From assembly GCA_914767715.1 (NCBI GenBank), contig OU612073.1, forward strand, positions 1,238,001 through 1,302,000: 64,000 nt of DNA, in the 5' to 3' direction. Position 1 is the first letter of the stretch; each line of letters starts with the position of its first letter. This DNA is from Membranipora membranacea (Eukaryota; Bryozoa; Gymnolaemata; Cheilostomatida; Membraniporidae). The notes under the pieces were generated by a model, which was not told the origin of the DNA, searched no databases, and worked only from the letters and a program-made list of their open reading frames with translations. Shown piece by piece: positions 59,562-64,000 of this stretch. Both the position numbers and the translations under genes were made by a program.

Positions 59562-60592
59562 TAGTAAGTACTCAGATCACCTGACTGCCAATTTGAGCAA
59601 GGGCTATTGAGGAGGAGCCCGCCGATAGTGAATATATCCATGTAGGCTGATATTAAACTAGTGGAAGCTGACACTCCCTCACTTAGGACCTATTGTGGGC
59701 CTCTAATGGCCACTAATGACCAGAATTTGTTATATCGGTACATAACTAACCACCTGATTTTTATCGATATACTATAAATATTACATTATATAATAGTTTA
59801 TATAAAGAGACATCTGAACTTTATCTGGCTATTTTAGTTTTACCTGTTTGTGTTTTGTTTGTTTTTGATTTGTCTTCCTTTACTCAATGAGAAGATAACT
59901 ATTAATGCTATTGGATTGATAGACCTGGTATATTTTAATGAATAGCGTTGGTACGTAAAGTGTAATTTTATATTGAATCACTGTTGCTTATGGCTCCATT
60001 AGTACCAATTCCATGTATTATAATTCATATCTGTACCTGAGGGTTTGAACGTAATGTATATTGTCCTCTAACTTCACTCGTATTTCTCATTTTTTAGAAG
60101 TGACCTGCAGTAAGTAATCAGGTGTTGATACAAATAGTTTTTTATTTTTCTCATTCGCTAGCTAATGACTTTACTCAATTAGTTATTTTATTTTTATTTT
60201 ATTTGTTTTTTACTCTGGATAATATCCACTTGACATGAGATGTTTTGTACCCAAAGTTTGGCGGTACCCAACAGTATCAATTTTCACATCACAGATATCA
60301 TATTATATGGTAATGATTCATGTCACATCATACATTTAATTTCTCTCGGCTTACACAAAATACATCAGAATATATGATTAAATACATCCATGTGGAATAA
60401 TGTTATATTTTCTTTTCCCAGGATAAAACAACCGTTTATCTTTCCTTTTGTCGTTGGCTAAATAACAAGGTCAAGGCTGCTAAATAATGATATCCTGATA
60501 GATAGACAGAAATTTGTATTGTAATATTTGTATGTATTGCGACAATACTACAAACAAAAAGAAAAGTTTTCCTTGGCTGGCAGTGAATGAGC
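59562..60592. other. Spacer after the ROCO-caspase gene
   Basis: The 3' UTR of the ROCO-caspase gene and AT-rich spacer. No exon with family similarity; the 5' part of the COR exon is absent upstream of the fragment that starts near 60593. Confidence 0.45.
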
Positions 60593-61954
60593 TACTGACC
60601 CTGTGAGATGCTGTAACGACCAAACCAATGGTGGACAACTCAAAGTACCGAGACCTCTAAGATTTCCGTGTAAGTGTGAGCAGACCAAGCATAAATCTTG
60701 TATCTTGTACATGTTTTTGCTTTTAGTAAAATTTATTTCCCCACTTTAAGCCATGCAAGTAGAATATTCTCATCTGTTTTTATAGAAATATTCTCGGTTG
60801 TAGAATGTAAATCACTCATTTGGTTGGATATGTAACATTAATTTATTCTTCTCTTCCGCAGGTTTGTCGCTGACAGAAGCAGATGAAGATAAAGTCAGCA
60901 CATATATCTCCACTCTCCAGCCACCGGACACATCAGCTTATGTGGGTCTGTATGGTAGATTAGAGTTTACTTTCAATAGCGAGATTATAATATCATAATC
61001 ATTAATTTTGTTGATTTTTCTCAATTATCCTTATTCGCTGTATATTTGGTTAATTTTCAAAGAATATGTGATGAATTCAAATTTATTTAATTGTCTCCCA
61101 ACAGCTGTACAACCAGAAGAGACTCACAGAGCAGTAGCAGCTGGTGGAGAGAATGTCAGAAATCATATACAGAATAATGAGGAAGCTGTGGATGAGATCA
61201 TAGAGCTGATGACATCACAACCTCCAATAATCGACCTACCGCTGGTCATCAGTGACTCACAGTCAACTATCTCACGGGAAACAGTAAGTTCTCCTTATTC
61301 AGCTACAGAAACATGGTAGTTTTTCGCAGATATATAATCAACCTGCTCATAGCTTTACAAAGAGCAGGGATCAGTTGGGGCAAGTTATGTGTTAAACTCC
61401 CTGCAGAGAAGACATAAATATATTCAAGAGTTAGGTTCAGGAGTTGTGTTTATTTGCGCAAAGAGCAGATGACCTCTTATTTCCAACTCAAACAAATTAC
61501 TGTATAAAATTATGTGATTTGAGTTTATCGACTTATCACGAGGAATATGAAATGTAGAGACTAAATATCAGCATCCATATTAGATATGAGAAATCTAGGA
61601 GAGCATCCAGCTAATGTTACTACTGTTGTCAGAGAACCTAATCCTCCACAGACTACAATCTCCTGGCTCGACGGTATGAATTATACATTGATAATCTACT
61701 TGCTAATCAATACTCAAACCTATCATGTGCAATTATTTTTCAGTCATTCATAAAATACTAGATTATACTTACCCTTTACTTAGGCCGGTAAAGCTGCGCC
61801 AATCACATGATATTTCATACAATCAGTCAATAATGTGTTTAATTTAAATGAAACAATTTCTCGTGTATTTATAGATGTTGTAGCATCCTGGGGAGGAGGA
61901 GGAGGAGCAACAACCTCACAGAATATCAGAAAATGGAGAATAGACAGGAAATGA
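60593..61954 (+). pseudogene. 3' fragment of a ROCO-caspase paralogue, caspase exons missing
   Basis: Five blocks resemble the neighbouring gene in order. The COR-exon tail is at 60593-60669 (DPVRCCNDQTNGGQL...). A linker exon follows at about 60862-60946 (LSLTEADEDKVSTYIS) and another at 61105-61283 (EIIELMTSQPP, SDSQSTISRET). Part of the tail exon is at about 61582-61672 (LGEHPANVTTVV...TTISWLD), and the last exon at 61875-61954 (NIRKWRIDRK then stop). All keep open frames and most keep splice borders. The LRR, Roc, most of COR and all caspase p20/p10 exons are absent, and the tail block lacks an acceptor in the needed phase. It is best read as a decayed partial duplicate. Use as alternative 3' exons of the upstream gene is possible for the earlier blocks. 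Confidence 0.65.
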
Positions 61955-64000
61955 GTTTTACTCATATCTCAGCAGGAGAGTGAAAGTGAGACAAACTGTG
62001 TGATAATTATTGTTTATCTCTCACATTTTATAAATGATACTGTTATAATCACTTGGTCAGTATATTAGTACCAAATAGTATCTTTTAAGGATAAAAATTA
62101 TAGGATATTGATATATTATTTTGACAGCCGACATGTAGCATCACAACGCTGTTTTAGTTCTCAGAATATTGAATTTATTATCACAGAAGGAAATGTTTTC
62201 CATACTTCATCAAAAGTTGTTGTCTCACTGCAAGAGATGGGACAATTACAGTTATTGTATTATGTTTCACTCTTTATCTATATATTTTAGCTGCTATCGG
62301 TGGTGCCATTTTATTTATGTCATGCTAAGAAGCCATCAAACAGACACTCAAAACATACAAAACAATACCAATTATCTTACAGTCTATTCTTCTGGTGATG
62401 GAGAGAATTAGCAGTTATGTGATTTTGGTCATTTTTCACGTACGAATATTTCAGCAATGACAAGTTTTGTTACATTAATAGTCATTATGTCTACTCAGAA
62501 TATTTTACTTATGACTCAATATCATGACAATGATAATTTTCAATCATAGAATGAGCATCAGTTACCACCCGTTTTTCTAACATTTCATTGAGGCAATACA
62601 TTTTGTCATTATATGTCCATAACTGTGCCATTACATGGACCAATGTACGTCATCACCATTTCACCAAGGAGTACTCCTTGATTACACCATTACATAGCTT
62701 GTGAGCCAATGAAATAAAATCCAAGCTAGAAGCCTCAATGTCTCAGTCGTAGCAGCGAACCAATAGACCACATGTCCTGTATAATTGCATTGGCCTTGGC
62801 TAGCTTTATATAGCCAACGCAAGGAGGCCAAAGTAATATAGTTGCAGACTTTTGGGGCGTAAGCGCATTTTTTAAAGAATTGAAGGCAAATAAAGTTTGA
62901 AGTAGGGGGAGACAATGTGAAAAATAGTGTAAGTCACTGAGTAACCGACTTGTGCAATATCACTTCAACACCACAGAGGGAACAAACTTGTTGTAGATTA
63001 GGTCAGGGTAGAATTGTGGTAGCTACTCAGACCATAAGATCATAAGACATTATAACCTATAATTAGTCCTGATAAATTTCAACAAGAAGGAGACATTTAT
63101 AGAGGGAAACAAACTTAGTGAGTGTGTCTAAATTCGTTCCGCTAAGCTGCCAGCACAAACTATCTGAATCAAACTTTCCAAAAGACATTGCTGTCCAGAA
63201 AGTCCTTCTCCCTCACTAAGATACTTACTGATTGGATAGTCACAGAGTAACTAAACATTGAAGTGTCTCACAGTAAAGTAAAGTGAGTGAGAAGAACATT
63301 GGATATTAATCAGCAGAAATAGTGCTTCAAAGATAAGAACTTTAATGTAAATCATAAGTACAAAAAACTAATGTATATTATAAAGATAATGCCAAGGGTA
63401 CATAAATCAATTAAATAGTAGGCTGGGTTTTTATTTTATCGCTATGTGACATGATACAAATAAATAATACATAGTGATATGTAAGAAAATTACATATTGC
63501 CGATACTTCTGGAGGGTAATTGGGCCCCGTGACATATCAATGTCTATACGAGAACAGTCACAGTTTGCCTCATACAATTTGGTGAAGAAAATCATTTGAT
63601 GCAAGGGGCAAATAGCAAACTTGATAAAGACCCACAATCATTTTTATAGTCATCATATAACTCTGAAAAGTTATTGTAAGGTGATGATGCTGCTGATAAC
63701 ACTGTATAGAATAGAAGCAATAACTGTAAAAGGTTTCTGACCAACATGTAGGCTAGGCCACGAAGCCATAGGAAAATTGTCCAATTAAAATACTAGAATA
63801 CCACAAGTGTATGTTTATTCAAACAGACACTAATATCCAAACAGAAACTCCACAGAAATAACACAAGACACCAAGAATAAAATATTTTATCGTCAGCTGG
63901 TATGTGGCAGATAATAATCTCTAAGCTGTGGACTAAAATGGAGACACCGTCTCGTCAATTTTCAGGAAATCAGCCGCCTTTTCTCCATTTCATTAATTAT
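61955..64000. other. Unannotated right end of the window
   Basis: I see no exon with splice signals and family similarity, and no RNA gene. Short inverted motifs (GGAGTACTCC, about 62667-62676) and AT-rich runs are present. The minus-strand 68-77 residue ORFs have no recognisable features. Part of a gene beyond the window edge cannot be excluded. Confidence 0.4.

Overview
The window is nuclear DNA of an animal, most likely an early-branching invertebrate; a sponge is possible but cannot be proved from this sequence. It is AT-rich. Its genes are cut by many GT-AG introns of about 0.1 to 3 kb. The gene set includes a collagen lysyl hydroxylase, a heterotrimeric G-protein beta subunit and a caspase. 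The standard genetic code fits throughout. No bacterial or viral genes and no CRISPR array were seen. I built all gene models by hand from splice sites, phase and family motifs.

Layout from left to right. (1) 153-5814, plus strand: mitochondrial ribosomal protein uS15m in ten exons, with a 516-bp foldback element in one intron. (2) 7.1-17.3 kb, minus strand: a spermidine synthase gene whose 3' half lies in a segmental tandem duplication. One unit (11.15-15.69 kb) belongs to the complete gene. The other (7.09-10.71 kb) carries intact copies of four exons but lacks the exon with the catalytic aspartates. Each unit contains a 19-bp minisatellite that mimics long ORFs, and each has its own private mobile insertion. 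(3) 17670-30162, plus strand: procollagen-lysine 2-oxoglutarate dioxygenase (PLOD), head-to-head with spermidine synthase across 398 bp. It has 18 exons, including two adjacent 126-bp exons that are homologous to each other. (4) 35478-40323, plus strand: a G-beta WD40 gene. (5) 47526-59561, plus strand: a 12-exon gene for a 1264-residue protein with an acylation-type N-terminus, leucine-rich repeats, a Roc GTPase, a COR domain and a complete caspase (p20 plus p10). (6) 60.6-61.95 kb: a 3' fragment of a paralogue of gene 5, without its caspase exons.

The most interesting item is gene 5, a ROCO-caspase fusion. In ordinary initiator caspases a death-fold prodomain recruits the protease to a platform. 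Here a GTP-binding Roc-COR module, known in other ROCO proteins to dimerise, sits in that place. The catalytic His and Cys and the arginines that normally bind the P1 aspartate are present. The N-terminus fits N-myristoylation plus palmitoylation. The inferred system is a membrane-tethered caspase controlled by a GTPase. Intron 1 holds a decayed DNA transposon, and one of its terminal repeats appears to supply the acceptor and first codons of exon 2.

The genes do not form one pathway. uS15m, spermidine synthase, PLOD and G-beta are conserved single genes; gene 5 and its fragment look like a local, changing family. The remaining space holds foldback and TIR elements, hairpins, microsatellites and sequence with no recognisable genes.
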